Shown piece by piece: positions 7,917 to 14,854 of a DNA stretch of 18,122 bases (its first letter is position 1; each line of letters opens with the position of its first letter). Below the pieces are notes generated by a model. It was not told where the DNA came from and ran no database searches. It saw only the letters and a program-made list of their open reading frames with translations. Source of the DNA: JAJPXI01 sp051867655 (GTDB lineage: Bacteria > Bacillota > Clostridia > Oscillospirales > Oscillospiraceae); NCBI GenBank assembly GCA_051867655.1, contig JBJDYV010000016.1, positions 1 to 18,122 on the forward strand, written 5' to 3'. The position numbers and the translations under genes are program-made.

Positions 7917-9083
7917 TTACAGCAGTTCGAAGATCCCCGCCGCGCCCATGCCGCCGCCGATGCACATGGTCACCATGCCGTACCGGCCGCCGGTGTCCCG
8001 GAGATAGTCCAGGGCCTTGCAGGTCAGGAACGCGCCGGTAGCGCCCATGGGATGGCCCAGCGCCATGGCGCCGCCGTAGGGGTTGACCTTTGCCGGGTCC
8101 ATCTTCAGCTCCCGGATGCAGGGGATGGCCTGGGCGGCAAAGGCCTCGTTCAGCTCGATCACATCCATGTCGTCCATGGTCAGCCCCGCGCGCCGGAGCG
8201 CCTTGGGCACAGCGTGGATCGGGCCGAGGCCCATCATGGTGGAATCGCAGCCGGCGACCGCGAAGCTGACCAGGCGGGCCAGAGGCTTCGCGCCCGCGGC
8301 CAGGGCATTTTCTTTCTCCATCACCACCACGAAGGCGGCGGCGTCGGAGGTCTGGGAGGAGGTCGCGGCGGTCACGGTGCCGCCCTCCTCGGGGGGGATA
8401 AAGCACGGCTTCAGCGTGGCGAGCTTCTCCAGGTTCGTGCCGGGACGGACGCCCTCGTCCGTGTCCACGACCTTCTCATTGCCCTCCGCATCCTTCACCA
8501 TCACGGGAATAATGGACGCCGCCAGCTTTCCCGCCGCCTGGGCCGCCGCGGCCTTGGCGTGGGACTCCACGGCCATCTGGTCCATCTCCTCCCGCGTGAT
8601 GCCGTACTTCTTCACAATGTTTTCGGCGGTGATGCCCATGGCCATATACGCGCCCGGGGCGTGCTCGTTCAGCCACGCGTCCTGATACTCCACCGGGTAC
8701 GGCTCGAAGGTGTCGCTCATGTCCTCCACGCCGCCGGCGATGATGACGTCGCCCTGGTTCGCCGCGATGGCGTTGGATGCGGTGGCGATGGCCTGCAGGC
8801 CGGAGGAACAGAAACGGTTGATCGTATGTCCCGAAACGCTCTCCGGCAGCTGCGCCCGCGCTACCACACTCTTGGCGATATTCATGGATGTGGTTTTGTG
8901 CTGCACCGCGCAGCCCATGATCACGTCCTCAATGTCCGCCGGGTCCAGTCCCGGCACCCGCTCGATCACGCCCTTCAGCACCTGGGCGGAATACTCAATG
9001 GGGTGGGTGTCCTTGAACGAGCCCTTGAACGCCCTGCACACGGCGCTGCGGCCATACCCCACGATGACGGCTTCTCTGCTCAT
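7917..9083 (-). CDS. Thiolase (acetyl-CoA C-acetyltransferase)
   Basis: Catalyses thiolytic cleavage of acetoacetyl-CoA to two acetyl-CoA, or the reverse; 388 residues, normal for the family. The nucleophile is Cys92 in NRFCSSGLQA. The NEAFAAQ motif is present. His344 lies in ALGHPMGATG and the second catalytic cysteine is Cys374 in CIGGGMGAAG. The ATG at 9083 has AGGAGG 9 bases upstream. The gene is divergent from lysR with 114 bp between the starts. A candidate promoter reads TTGTCG, 18 bases, AATAAT on the minus strand in that gap. In this island it would take acetoacetyl-CoA, released by the cleavage enzyme and formed by the CoA-transferase, into acetyl-CoA. Confidence 0.95.
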   Translation of the reverse strand: MSREAVIVGYGRSAVCRAFKGSFKDTHPIEYSAQVLKGVIERVPGLDPADIEDVIMGCAVQHKTTSMNIAKSVVARAQLPESVSGHTINRFCSSGLQAIATASNAIAANQGDVIIAGGVEDMSDTFEPYPVEYQDAWLNEHAPGAYMAMGITAENIVKKYGITREEMDQMAVESHAKAAAAQAAGKLAASIIPVMVKDAEGNEKVVDTDEGVRPGTNLEKLATLKPCFIPPEEGGTVTAATSSQTSDAAAFVVVMEKENALAAGAKPLARLVSFAVAGCDSTMMGLGPIHAVPKALRRAGLTMDDMDVIELNEAFAAQAIPCIRELKMDPAKVNPYGGAMALGHPMGATGAFLTCKALDYLRDTGGRYGMVTMCIGGGMGAAGIFELL

Positions 9084-9132
9084 AGGTTCAAACCTCCTGA
9101 TTATTTTTGTTTTTGTACTTTTCCGACAAAAA

Positions 9133-9147
9133 ATTATATGGTATAAT
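9133..9147 (+). promoter_or_regulatory. lysR promoter with palindromic extended -10
   Basis: ATTATA-TGG-TATAAT is a perfect inverted repeat. Its right arm is a consensus -10 box preceded by TGG, an extended -10. It lies about 50 bases upstream of the lysR ATG and no convincing -35 is seen. The arms repeat the TTAT/ATAA half-sites of the three putative LysR operators but with a 5-base gap, so it could be an autoregulatory site. Confidence 0.5.
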
Positions 9148-9197
9148 GACTCGAATTTTTATAATTTCACATCTGACCGGAGGAAGGAGAAACAGGA

Positions 9198-10094
9198 ATG
9201 GACATCAACCGCTTGGAAGAGTTTATCGTTCTTGCCGACTGCCTGAATTACAGCAAGGCCGCCAATCTCCTGTACTTAACCCAGCCCGTTCTCAGCCGCC
9301 ACATCCACGATCTGGAAGAGACCCTGGGCGCGCAGCTGTTCATCCGGGACACCCACAAGGTGGCGCTGACGCCCGTGGGCGAGCTCGCCGCCTGTGAGAT
9401 CGGCGCGGCCATGGACGCCTACCACAAGGCCATGCGGAACATCCAGCGCGCCACGGACAACCTGAACGGCCGGATCTCCGTGGGCTTTCTGGGCCAGGCC
9501 GTGCGCCCGTTCCTGACGCAGTTCATCCGGTATTTGGGGAACCGCACCCATTTCCAGGTGGATTACAGCTCGGTCACGGAGCTGGACACGCTGATCGGCT
9601 TCGTGGACAGCGGCACCCTGGATCTCGCCTTCATTACCCACATTGAAACCGACCGGCTCAAGGGCATGGAGGTCAAATGGATCATGGACGACCCCCTGTA
9701 CGTGGTGGTCTCCCGCAGCCATCCCCTGGCCGGACGGGAGCAGCTGTCCATCAGCGAGCTGTCCGGGGTGCCCATGATCGTGTATGACCGGGAGACCAAT
9801 CCCCACACCGCGCTCTTTCACGAAAAGCTGCTCAACCGCTTCGGCGCGGAGATGAACCCGGTGCGGAAGGTCAGCAATATGGAATCCGGCCTGTTCTACG
9901 CCAACCTGGGCATCGGTTTTTTCATCATCCCGGAGCATCTGATCGATCTGGCCCAGGATATGGCCGTTCTCCCCATTTCCGACGCGGGGGCTCAGATCCC
10001 CCTTCACCTGATCTGGAAGAAAGACAATACAAAAACCGGCGTCCAGTCATTCATCAAGGAATTCTCCACGTTTTACAAGCGTGAATTCGGCTGA
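9198..10094 (+). CDS. LysR-family transcriptional regulator
   Basis: 298-residue LTTR of standard length. The N-terminal helix-turn-helix spans about residues 18-37 (YSKAANLLYLTQPVLSRHI), with the usual LE..LG..LF.R linker after it (39-50). The C-terminal part (about 90-295) is the periplasmic-binding-like effector domain. The ATG at 9198 follows GGAGGAAGGAG. It is the only plus-strand gene inside the catabolic island, divergent from thiolase and convergent with the nitroreductase end of the large operon. This is the normal position of a pathway-specific activator whose inducer is a pathway intermediate. Three similar T-N11-A elements upstream of the other units are the probable targets. Confidence 0.95.
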   Translation: MDINRLEEFIVLADCLNYSKAANLLYLTQPVLSRHIHDLEETLGAQLFIRDTHKVALTPVGELAACEIGAAMDAYHKAMRNIQRATDNLNGRISVGFLGQAVRPFLTQFIRYLGNRTHFQVDYSSVTELDTLIGFVDSGTLDLAFITHIETDRLKGMEVKWIMDDPLYVVVSRSHPLAGREQLSISELSGVPMIVYDRETNPHTALFHEKLLNRFGAEMNPVRKVSNMESGLFYANLGIGFFIIPEHLIDLAQDMAVLPISDAGAQIPLHLIWKKDNTKTGVQSFIKEFSTFYKREFG

Positions 10095-10118
10095 TCGGCT
10101 GCGCCGCCCGGGAACAGA

Positions 10119-10150
10119 AAACCGCCGTGTTGATGGGGACGCGGCGGTTT
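10119..10150. terminator. Bidirectional terminator between lysR and the large operon
   Basis: AAACCGCCG (10119-10127) pairs perfectly with CGGCGGTTT (10142-10150) around a 14-base loop. It is followed by TTTCCTTCTTTC on the plus strand and by a TTTTCTGTT run on the minus strand. It lies between convergent lysR and nitroreductase ends. Confidence 0.8.
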
Positions 10151-10157
10151 CCTTCTT

Positions 10158-10685
10158 TCAGTCCGCGCGGAACACCCGGCCGGGCCGGCGCGCCGGGGCG
10201 GCGGGCGGCTCGGCGCCCGCGTAGCCCAGCACGCAGTGGCCGACGCCCACGTACTCGCCCTCCACGCCGAGGTCCTTCAGAATGGCCCTGCCCCGGGCGC
10301 TTTCAAAGACCTCCTTCGCCCGGTGGACCCAGATGTTCCCCAGCCCAAGGGACTGGGCGGCGGTCAGCATGTTGCCCAGCGTCAGGCTCCCGTCGTTGAC
10401 CCAGGTGGGCACCGACGGGTCCGCCAGCACGCTCAGCACCACCGGCGCGCCGTAAAACGGGTCGATGCCCTCGTCCCAGTTGGCGGCCCGGCGGTTCAGG
10501 TCGGCCAGCTGCGCGCGCAGCTCCGGGTTTGTCACCGCGATGATGATGCTGCTCTGTTTTCCCATTCCGCTGGGGGCGCAGAGACCGGCCTCGATCACCC
10601 GGTCAATCAGTTCCTGCGGGGGCAGATCCGGCTTGAAGTTCCGGATGCTGCGCCGCGCCCGGATCGTCTGCAATGTTTCGTTCAC
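10158..10685 (-). CDS. Nitroreductase-family flavoprotein
   Basis: Small FMN-dependent oxidoreductase, 175 residues. The N-terminal RRSIRNF motif (10-17) binds the FMN phosphate, and APSGMGKQ (36-43) matches the family pattern APSG.N.Q. The C-terminal half has the helix LGNMLTAAQSLGLGNIW and ends with the usual GY.....P..R.PGR.F pattern. The start is a GTG at 10685: its ribosome site GGAGG lies in the last codons of the CoA-transferase B gene, and only three bases separate that stop from this start, so translation is coupled. It is the last gene of the large operon. Members reduce nitro groups, quinones or activated C=C bonds, so a reductive step or flavin-based redox balancing in the pathway is possible; the substrate is unknown. 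Confidence 0.9.
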   Translation of the reverse strand: MNETLQTIRARRSIRNFKPDLPPQELIDRVIEAGLCAPSGMGKQSSIIIAVTNPELRAQLADLNRRAANWDEGIDPFYGAPVVLSVLADPSVPTWVNDGSLTLGNMLTAAQSLGLGNIWVHRAKEVFESARGRAILKDLGVEGEYVGVGHCVLGYAGAEPPAAPARRPGRVFRAD

Positions 10686-10688
10686 CGC

Positions 10689-11336
10689 TCATTCCTCCAT
10701 AACGGTCAGATCGTCCGCGATGATCAGCTCCGGCTCCACCTGCGCCTGGATCTCCTCCGGGGTCTTCCCCCGGCGGATCTCCTTCAGCACCAGGCCCTTT
10801 TCCGTCACGTCGATGACGCACTGCTCCGTGACGATGTGGTCCACGCATCCCACGGCGGTCAGGGGGAAGGAGCACTCGTTCACGATCTTCTTTCCGCCGT
10901 CCTTCGTGGTCAGCTCCATGGCCACGATCACCTGCCGGGCGCCGTTGCACAGGTCCATGGCCCCGCCCATGCCGAAGGCGCGGCCCGGCGTGGCCCAGTT
11001 GGCCAGATCGCCCCGGGCGGACACCTGCAGGCCGCCCAGTACCGTCGCCGCCATGCGTCCGCTGCGGATGATGGCGAAGGACAGGGCCGTGTCGAAGGTG
11101 GAGGCTCCCGGCATGGGCACGAAGGGCCGCGAGCTGGCGTCGCAGGCCCGGTCGGTCACCATGACGTCCGTGGCCGTGTCGCCCATGCCGATTATGCCGT
11201 TTTCCGTCTGGAACATGATCCCTTTCTCCGTGTACTCGGAGCAGAGGCTCGGGATGCCGACGCCCAGGTTGACCACGTCGCCCACCTGAAAATACTGCGC
11301 GGCGCGCCGCGCGATAAAATGTCTGTTGTCCAACAT
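10689..11336 (-). CDS. atoA: 3-oxoacid CoA-transferase, subunit B
   Basis: Catalytic subunit of a two-chain CoA-transferase, 215 residues. The active-site glutamate that forms the enzyme-CoA thioester is Glu45 in QTENGIIG, following VVNLGVGIPS. The motifs PMPGAS and GGLQVSARGDLANW, seen in SCOT/AtoA-type enzymes, are present. The ATG at 11336 has AGGAGG upstream and lies 11 bases after the subunit A stop; a longer frame upstream runs into subunit A and is rejected. With subunit A it would move CoA from acetyl-CoA or a similar donor onto acetoacetate, giving acetoacetyl-CoA for the thiolase. The family is sure; preference for acetoacetate is inferred from the neighbouring thiolase and cleavage enzyme. 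Confidence 0.93.
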   Translation of the reverse strand: MLDNRHFIARRAAQYFQVGDVVNLGVGIPSLCSEYTEKGIMFQTENGIIGMGDTATDVMVTDRACDASSRPFVPMPGASTFDTALSFAIIRSGRMAATVLGGLQVSARGDLANWATPGRAFGMGGAMDLCNGARQVIVAMELTTKDGGKKIVNECSFPLTAVGCVDHIVTEQCVIDVTEKGLVLKEIRRGKTPEEIQAQVEPELIIADDLTVMEE

Positions 11337-11347
11337 GGCCGTACCTC

Positions 11348-12028
11348 CTATGCCAAAATCATGTCGATGAAGATGCCGGGCAGCCGCACGTCGTCCGGCG
11401 CGATCTCCGAAATGTCGCACAAAAAGTCGCACTCCACGATGGACAGGTCCGCCGCCATGGCGACGACCGGGTGGGAGGCCGTGCCCGTGCCGCGGTAGGC
11501 CAGGTTTCCGATGACGTCCGCCCGCCGGGCCCGGGTGATGGCGATGTCCGCCCGGAGCGGCTCCTCCAGCAGGTATTGCTCACCCTGCACGGTGATGATC
11601 TGCTTGCCCTCTTGCACCACGGTGCCCAGGCCGGTCTTGGTCAGCACGCCGCCCAGACCCGCGCCGCCGCAGCGCAGCCGCTCCATGAACGAGCCCATGG
11701 GGACCAGCTCCACCTGGATCTCCCCGTCCAGCATCTTCCGGGAGGTCTCCGGGTTGGTCCCCAGGTGGGTGGTGACCATGCGGTCCACCCGGCCCGCGTG
11801 GACCAGCTTGCCTACGCCCACGTCCACATTGCCGGAGTCAATGGAATAGATCGTCAGGTGCTTCGCGCCGCTCTCCAGCACGCAGTCGATCAGCCGCCAG
11901 GGGCTGTTGCAGCCGGCCTGGCCGCCCACGGCGATGGTCATGCCGTCGTGGAAGCAGGCGATGATCTCCTCCCGCGTGCGCACCTTGCCCAGGCCCTCGC
12001 GGCGGTCCTTGTGTTGATTTTCTGCCAT
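11348..12028 (-). CDS. atoD: 3-oxoacid CoA-transferase, subunit A
   Basis: Non-catalytic (CoA-binding) partner subunit, 226 residues. The glycine-rich segment TIAVGGQAGCNSPWRLI near residue 35 and the later GGAGLGGVLT and GEQYLLEEPLRADIAI segments are typical of class I CoA-transferase alpha chains. The ATG at 12028 has AGGAG 8 bases upstream; an in-frame GTG three codons earlier overlaps that ribosome site and is rejected. It is preceded by a 12-bp hairpin in the gap after the SDR gene and followed 11 bases later by subunit B. Confidence 0.93.
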   Translation of the reverse strand: MAENQHKDRREGLGKVRTREEIIACFHDGMTIAVGGQAGCNSPWRLIDCVLESGAKHLTIYSIDSGNVDVGVGKLVHAGRVDRMVTTHLGTNPETSRKMLDGEIQVELVPMGSFMERLRCGGAGLGGVLTKTGLGTVVQEGKQIITVQGEQYLLEEPLRADIAITRARRADVIGNLAYRGTGTASHPVVAMAADLSIVECDFLCDISEIAPDDVRLPGIFIDMILA

Positions 12029-12049
12029 AGCGATCACTCCTTTTTGAAG

Positions 12050-12081
12050 AACGGCTCCTGTCCTTGCAAACAGGAGCCGTT
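12050..12081. other. Perfect intercistronic hairpin (SDR to CoA-transferase A)
   Basis: AACGGCTCCTGT pairs with ACAGGAGCCGTT around an 8-base loop, 12 perfect base pairs. In the minus-strand mRNA it is followed by CTTCAAAAAGG rather than a U run, so it is unlikely to be an efficient terminator for the operon. The T-rich side (GTTTTG) is on the plus strand. It may stabilise or process the mRNA, or partly attenuate downstream genes. Confidence 0.7.
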
Positions 12082-12097
12082 TTGCTGCGATTGATTC

Positions 12098-12970
12098 TTA
12101 CGAAGTTGCCACCAGTCCGCCGTCCGGGTAGATGGTCGTGGCGGTGACCATGTCCGAGGCCGCGGAGGCCAGGAAGATGGCCGGGCCCACCACGTCGATC
12201 TCATAGCCGATGCGCTGGGCCGGCAGCGCGCCCGCGATGCCGTTGCGGACGTTCTCGTCCGGGGGCAGGATGCCCACCATCATCGGGGTATAGGTGATGG
12301 TGGGGCCGATGGCGTTGACCTGCACGTTGGGCCGCAGATCGGCGGCAAAGGCCTTGGTCAGCATCTCCACGGCGCCCTTGGTGGTGTTATAGGGCACGTT
12401 GCCGCCGCCGCCGTTGGCCACGGCGCGGATGCCGCGCACAGAACCGAAGTTGATGATCTTGCCGTAGCCCTTGTTGGTGTTGGGCTGGCCCGCCTCGGGG
12501 GCGGTGTATGCGTCGCCGTCCAGATTGTGGTCCTTCATCCAGTTGCCGAAATACTTGCACGTCAGCATCAGGGAGGTGATGTTGGTGTGCAGCATTTTCT
12601 CAAAATAGTCCGTGTCGATCTCCCAGGACCACATTTTCCTGTTGATGCCCTGGGCGTTCACCAGAATGTCGCAGCCGCCCAGGCCGTCCGGACCGGTGAC
12701 CGCGTCCACCGCGCTCTTCACGAATTCCTCGTCGCCCGCGTCGCCGGCCAGATACATGACCTTGACGCCGGGGGCGGCGACGGCCTCAATCTTGGCCTTC
12801 GCTGCCTGGAGCTTCTCCTCGCTGCGGGAGGAAATGCACACAGAGCAGCCGTTGGCGGCATAGCCCTCGGCGATGGCCTGGCCGAAGCCGCCCGCGCCGC
12901 CGAAGATCATGGCCTTCTTGCCGGACAGGTCAAACATTTTTGTCAAATCACCGCTGTATACTTTCGGCAT
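12098..12970 (-). CDS. Short-chain dehydrogenase/reductase, NADP type
   Basis: Classical SDR of 290 residues, longer than the usual 250. The cofactor motif is GGAGGFG (24-30), the NNAG equivalent is NAQG (105-108), and the catalytic residues are Asn130, Ser177, Tyr194 and Lys198 (YNTTK). Arg49, just after the second beta strand (ISSRS), points to NADPH rather than NADH. A roughly 20-residue insert rich in polar residues (about 149-168) precedes the catalytic serine strand. The ATG at 12970 has AGGAG 10 bases upstream; a TTG three codons earlier is too close to it. In the phloroglucinol model this is the best candidate for the NADPH-dependent ring reductase. Oxidising a ring alcohol is the alternative direction. 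Confidence 0.9.
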   Translation of the reverse strand: MPKVYSGDLTKMFDLSGKKAMIFGGAGGFGQAIAEGYAANGCSVCISSRSEEKLQAAKAKIEAVAAPGVKVMYLAGDAGDEEFVKSAVDAVTGPDGLGGCDILVNAQGINRKMWSWEIDTDYFEKMLHTNITSLMLTCKYFGNWMKDHNLDGDAYTAPEAGQPNTNKGYGKIINFGSVRGIRAVANGGGGNVPYNTTKGAVEMLTKAFAADLRPNVQVNAIGPTITYTPMMVGILPPDENVRNGIAGALPAQRIGYEIDVVGPAIFLASAASDMVTATTIYPDGGLVATS

Positions 12971-13002
12971 ATCACTCAAGCTCCTTTTTTAAAATGTTGG
13001 GG

Positions 13003-13032
13003 GCGGTTCCCCCGCGCGAGCGGGGGAACCGC
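13003..13032. other. GC-rich intercistronic hairpin with GNRA tetraloop
   Basis: A 13-bp perfect stem (13003-13015 with 13020-13032) closed by the tetraloop GCGA (TCGC as read on the other strand). The only T tract (CTTTTTT) lies on the plus side, while the minus-strand operon transcript continues CCCCAACATTTT. It lies between cupin and SDR genes, so it is operon-internal and probably not a full terminator of the operon. Confidence 0.7.
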
Positions 13033-13038
13033 GCTTTT

Positions 13039-13419
13039 TTACTTCTGGGGGGGAAGCAGGCAGACCAGCATCTGGCACACGTCCGTGCCCGTGTTCAGCA
13101 CGGACTTGGACACGCCGCCGCAGCAGTGGAAGCTGTCGCCCGCGTGCAGGACGGTCTCGCCGTCGTCGGTCTTCAGGGTCATCTCGCCGGTCAGGATGTA
13201 GTAGATGGACTCCAGCGGGTTGCTGCCGTAATCGGTGCCGCCGCCCGGCACAAACCAGGTGATGCCCATGATCATCTTGCCGCCCTCAATGTCGTTGGGG
13301 CCGCCGCCGTCCACATCGTGCAGGCGGGTGGCGACGCATTCATTGTGGCCGCCGGCGGTGTAGGTGTAGATGGTGCTGCCCTCTACGCCCTTGGCTCTCT
13401 GAATCCTGTATTTCGCCAT
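13039..13419 (-). CDS. Small cupin-domain protein
   Basis: Single-domain cupin, 126 residues. The barrel core is around 55-118. Cupin motif 1 would normally carry HxH and a Glu; here the region reads TDYGSNPLESIYYILTG, so both histidines are absent and only the Glu remains. Motif 2, AGDSFHCCGGVSKSVLN, keeps its histidine and asparagine. Metal binding is therefore doubtful. The ATG at 13419 has AAAGGAGG upstream and lies 15 bases after the crotonase stop, so the two are tightly linked. Its role is unknown. Isomerisation, tautomer handling or accessory binding of a pathway intermediate would all fit; I cannot choose. Confidence 0.88.
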   Translation of the reverse strand: MAKYRIQRAKGVEGSTIYTYTAGGHNECVATRLHDVDGGGPNDIEGGKMIMGITWFVPGGGTDYGSNPLESIYYILTGEMTLKTDDGETVLHAGDSFHCCGGVSKSVLNTGTDVCQMLVCLLPPQK

Positions 13420-13434
13420 TGCCGTGCTCCTCCT

Positions 13435-14448
13435 TTACGCCTTGTACCAGTCGGGCTCGTTGCTGTGCTCGAACTCGTAGGGGTTCGGGATCTCGCCGGA
13501 CTCGACCTTCTTGAACCACTCGTTGGCGCGCTTCGGCATGCCGGCCCACATCTCCAGGTTCATGGGCTGCTCCATGTCCTTGGTGGCATAACGGTAGTCG
13601 TTGACGCGGGAGATGTACTTCTCGTCCTGCTGGGCGGAGTTCTCGTCGCCCAGGGTGCCCTCGGCCACGCGGAGGAGGGAGGCGTACTGCTCGGAGGTGG
13701 TGTGCAGCTTCAGGTCCTCCATAAACAGCTTCATCAGCGGGCGCTTGGCCAGGTTGGACATGATGCAGCGGTTCTCATAGGGCATGCGCTTCCACATGCG
13801 GGCGATCTCCCAGGCGCGCTCCACCGCCTTGCCCTTGGGCACGACTTCGGAGCACAGGCCCCAGTCGAGCATCTGCTGCGCGGTGACCTGACGGGAGGTC
13901 ATCATGTAGTAATTGCCCTTCTTGGTGCCCAGGTAGTGCTGGAACATCAGGCCCATGCCGTCGCCGGGAACCAGGCCGCCCTGGGCGTGGGGGACTTCGA
14001 TCTTGGTGTCCTCGGTCACGATGGTCACGTCGCACAGCATCGCGGAATCCCAGTGGAAGCCGGGGCCGGGCATGGCGCCGATGGTCGGGACCTGCAGGTC
14101 AAAGACCATGTTCTTGATCAGGTTGGTGTCATCGAAGTACTGGTGCTCAAAGCGCTGACGGGGCAGCTGGGAGTAGGTGTCCCAGCCGTTGGCGTCGGAC
14201 TCGATCATCCAGTTGTCGCCGATGTGGGTGTAAATGATGATCTCGTTCTCCAGGTCCATGGAGATGGTGCGGGTGAGCAGGCTCATCGCGCGGTGAGACA
14301 TGCCGCTGTGGTGCATGGGGCCGTCCTTGGTCTTCCAGGTGACCTGCAGGATGCCGTCCTCCCGCTTCAGGTCGGCAAAGTCCTTGAACCATTCCTTGTA
14401 CTCGTCCAGTCCGGGGAGCTTCACATAATCCGCCAAAGGTTGTGCCAT
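13435..14448 (-). CDS. Crotonase-fold C-C bond hydrolase, 6-oxocamphor hydrolase-like
   Basis: Crotonase-superfamily enzyme of 337 residues, longer than typical (about 260) because of a C-terminal extension of about 65 residues. The segment PHAQGGLVPGDGMGL (153-167) closely resembles the matching part of 6-oxocamphor hydrolase, a retro-Claisenase that hydrolyses cyclic 1,3-diketones. From memory that enzyme uses His122, His145, Asp154 and Glu244. Here His132, His154, Asp163 and Glu253 fall at equivalent places, and the 9- and 90-residue gaps are kept exactly. No CoA-binding signature stands out. The ATG at 14448 has AAGGAGGAAAA upstream. It is first in the six-gene operon. In the pathway model it opens the dihydrophloroglucinol ring to 3-hydroxy-5-oxohexanoate. 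The fold is sure; the reaction is well motivated; the substrate is inference. An ordinary enoyl-CoA hydratase is less likely. Confidence 0.85.
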   Translation of the reverse strand: MAQPLADYVKLPGLDEYKEWFKDFADLKREDGILQVTWKTKDGPMHHSGMSHRAMSLLTRTISMDLENEIIIYTHIGDNWMIESDANGWDTYSQLPRQRFEHQYFDDTNLIKNMVFDLQVPTIGAMPGPGFHWDSAMLCDVTIVTEDTKIEVPHAQGGLVPGDGMGLMFQHYLGTKKGNYYMMTSRQVTAQQMLDWGLCSEVVPKGKAVERAWEIARMWKRMPYENRCIMSNLAKRPLMKLFMEDLKLHTTSEQYASLLRVAEGTLGDENSAQQDEKYISRVNDYRYATKDMEQPMNLEMWAGMPKRANEWFKKVESGEIPNPYEFEHSNEPDWYKA

Positions 14449-14503
14449 GATGTTTTCCTCCTTAATTTTGTTTAAATTGAATGACTTGCTTCTTCTGGAA
14501 CCA

Positions 14504-14509
14504 AGTATA
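14504..14509 (-). promoter_or_regulatory. Candidate -10 box of the six-gene operon
   Basis: TATACT on the minus strand about 56 bases upstream of the crotonase-family ATG, with a poor -35 (TTCCCT). This gives a start point near 14497 and puts the centre of the operator-like site at 14552-14570 at about -64, the classical LTTR recognition position. Confidence 0.5.
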
Positions 14510-14551
14510 CATGGGCCAGTTCCACAAGGGAAATTCCGCTTCGGTGCACGG

Positions 14552-14570
14552 TTATGTTGAAAAGGTATAG
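14552..14570. promoter_or_regulatory. Candidate LysR operator, site B
   Basis: TTATGTTGAAAAGGTATAG: TTAT, 11 bases, ATAG. It matches site C (minus strand) at TTATGTT and GTATA and site A at TTATGT, GAAAA and ATAG. It lies about 104 bp upstream of the first gene of the large operon. Confidence 0.6.
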
Positions 14571-14588
14571 CCGCCACTTCAACAGAAA

Positions 14589-14778
14589 GGGGGCCGCCCG
14601 CCGGCGGCCCCCTCAGACTGTCAAAAAAGTCCTCCGGACTGTTTTGACAGTCTTCAAAAATCCCGTTACTTTTGTGCCGCTCAGCGGCACAAAAGTCCTC
14701 GCTTTACTCGCCGCAAGCCTTGCAGGCCAAGGCTTGCGAGGGATTCGATCCCATTCGAGGCGGGCTCTGCCCCCTCGA
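14589..14778. repeat. Hairpin-dense intergenic region, probable dispersed repeat
   Basis: This gene-free stretch holds consecutive inverted repeats: 14589-14598/14603-14612 (10 bp); 14616-14626/14642-14652 with an inner 14628-14632/14636-14640; 14668-14680/14684-14696 (13 bp perfect); 14712-14721/14729-14738 (10 bp); 14740-14744/14748-14752; and 14755-14760/14773-14778. The remainder to 14854 shows nothing clear. Reading frames across it look like shadows, with biased composition and no ribosome site. The first hairpin may help terminate the BKACE transcript on the minus strand. The rest looks like a structured mobile or dispersed intergenic repeat; no transposase or target duplication is visible. 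Confidence 0.6.
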
Positions 14779-14854
14779 GCTCCCCCGCTTAAACTCTGCC
14801 TTCCTTCGGTGTGATGAAAGGTTTTTCGACAAGCTGCGGGGCTTGATTTCAGTA

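Noticed and set aside
4502..9083. Ordinary fatty-acid beta-oxidation or butyrate operon
   Set aside because: There is no acyl-CoA dehydrogenase, electron-transfer flavoprotein or standard enoyl-CoA hydratase, and the dehydrogenase has the free-acid HPxNP motif.
12940..14475. A 511-residue open frame on the plus strand opposite the cupin and crotonase genes
   Set aside because: It is a GC-driven antisense shadow: repetitive Val/Gly/His/Leu composition, no ribosome site, no domain, and the opposite strand carries clear genes with motifs.
14738..14760. tRNA-like T-arm sequence (GGATTCGATCCC)
   Set aside because: No acceptor stem, anticodon arm or D arm can be built around it; it is one of several hairpins in a structured repeat.
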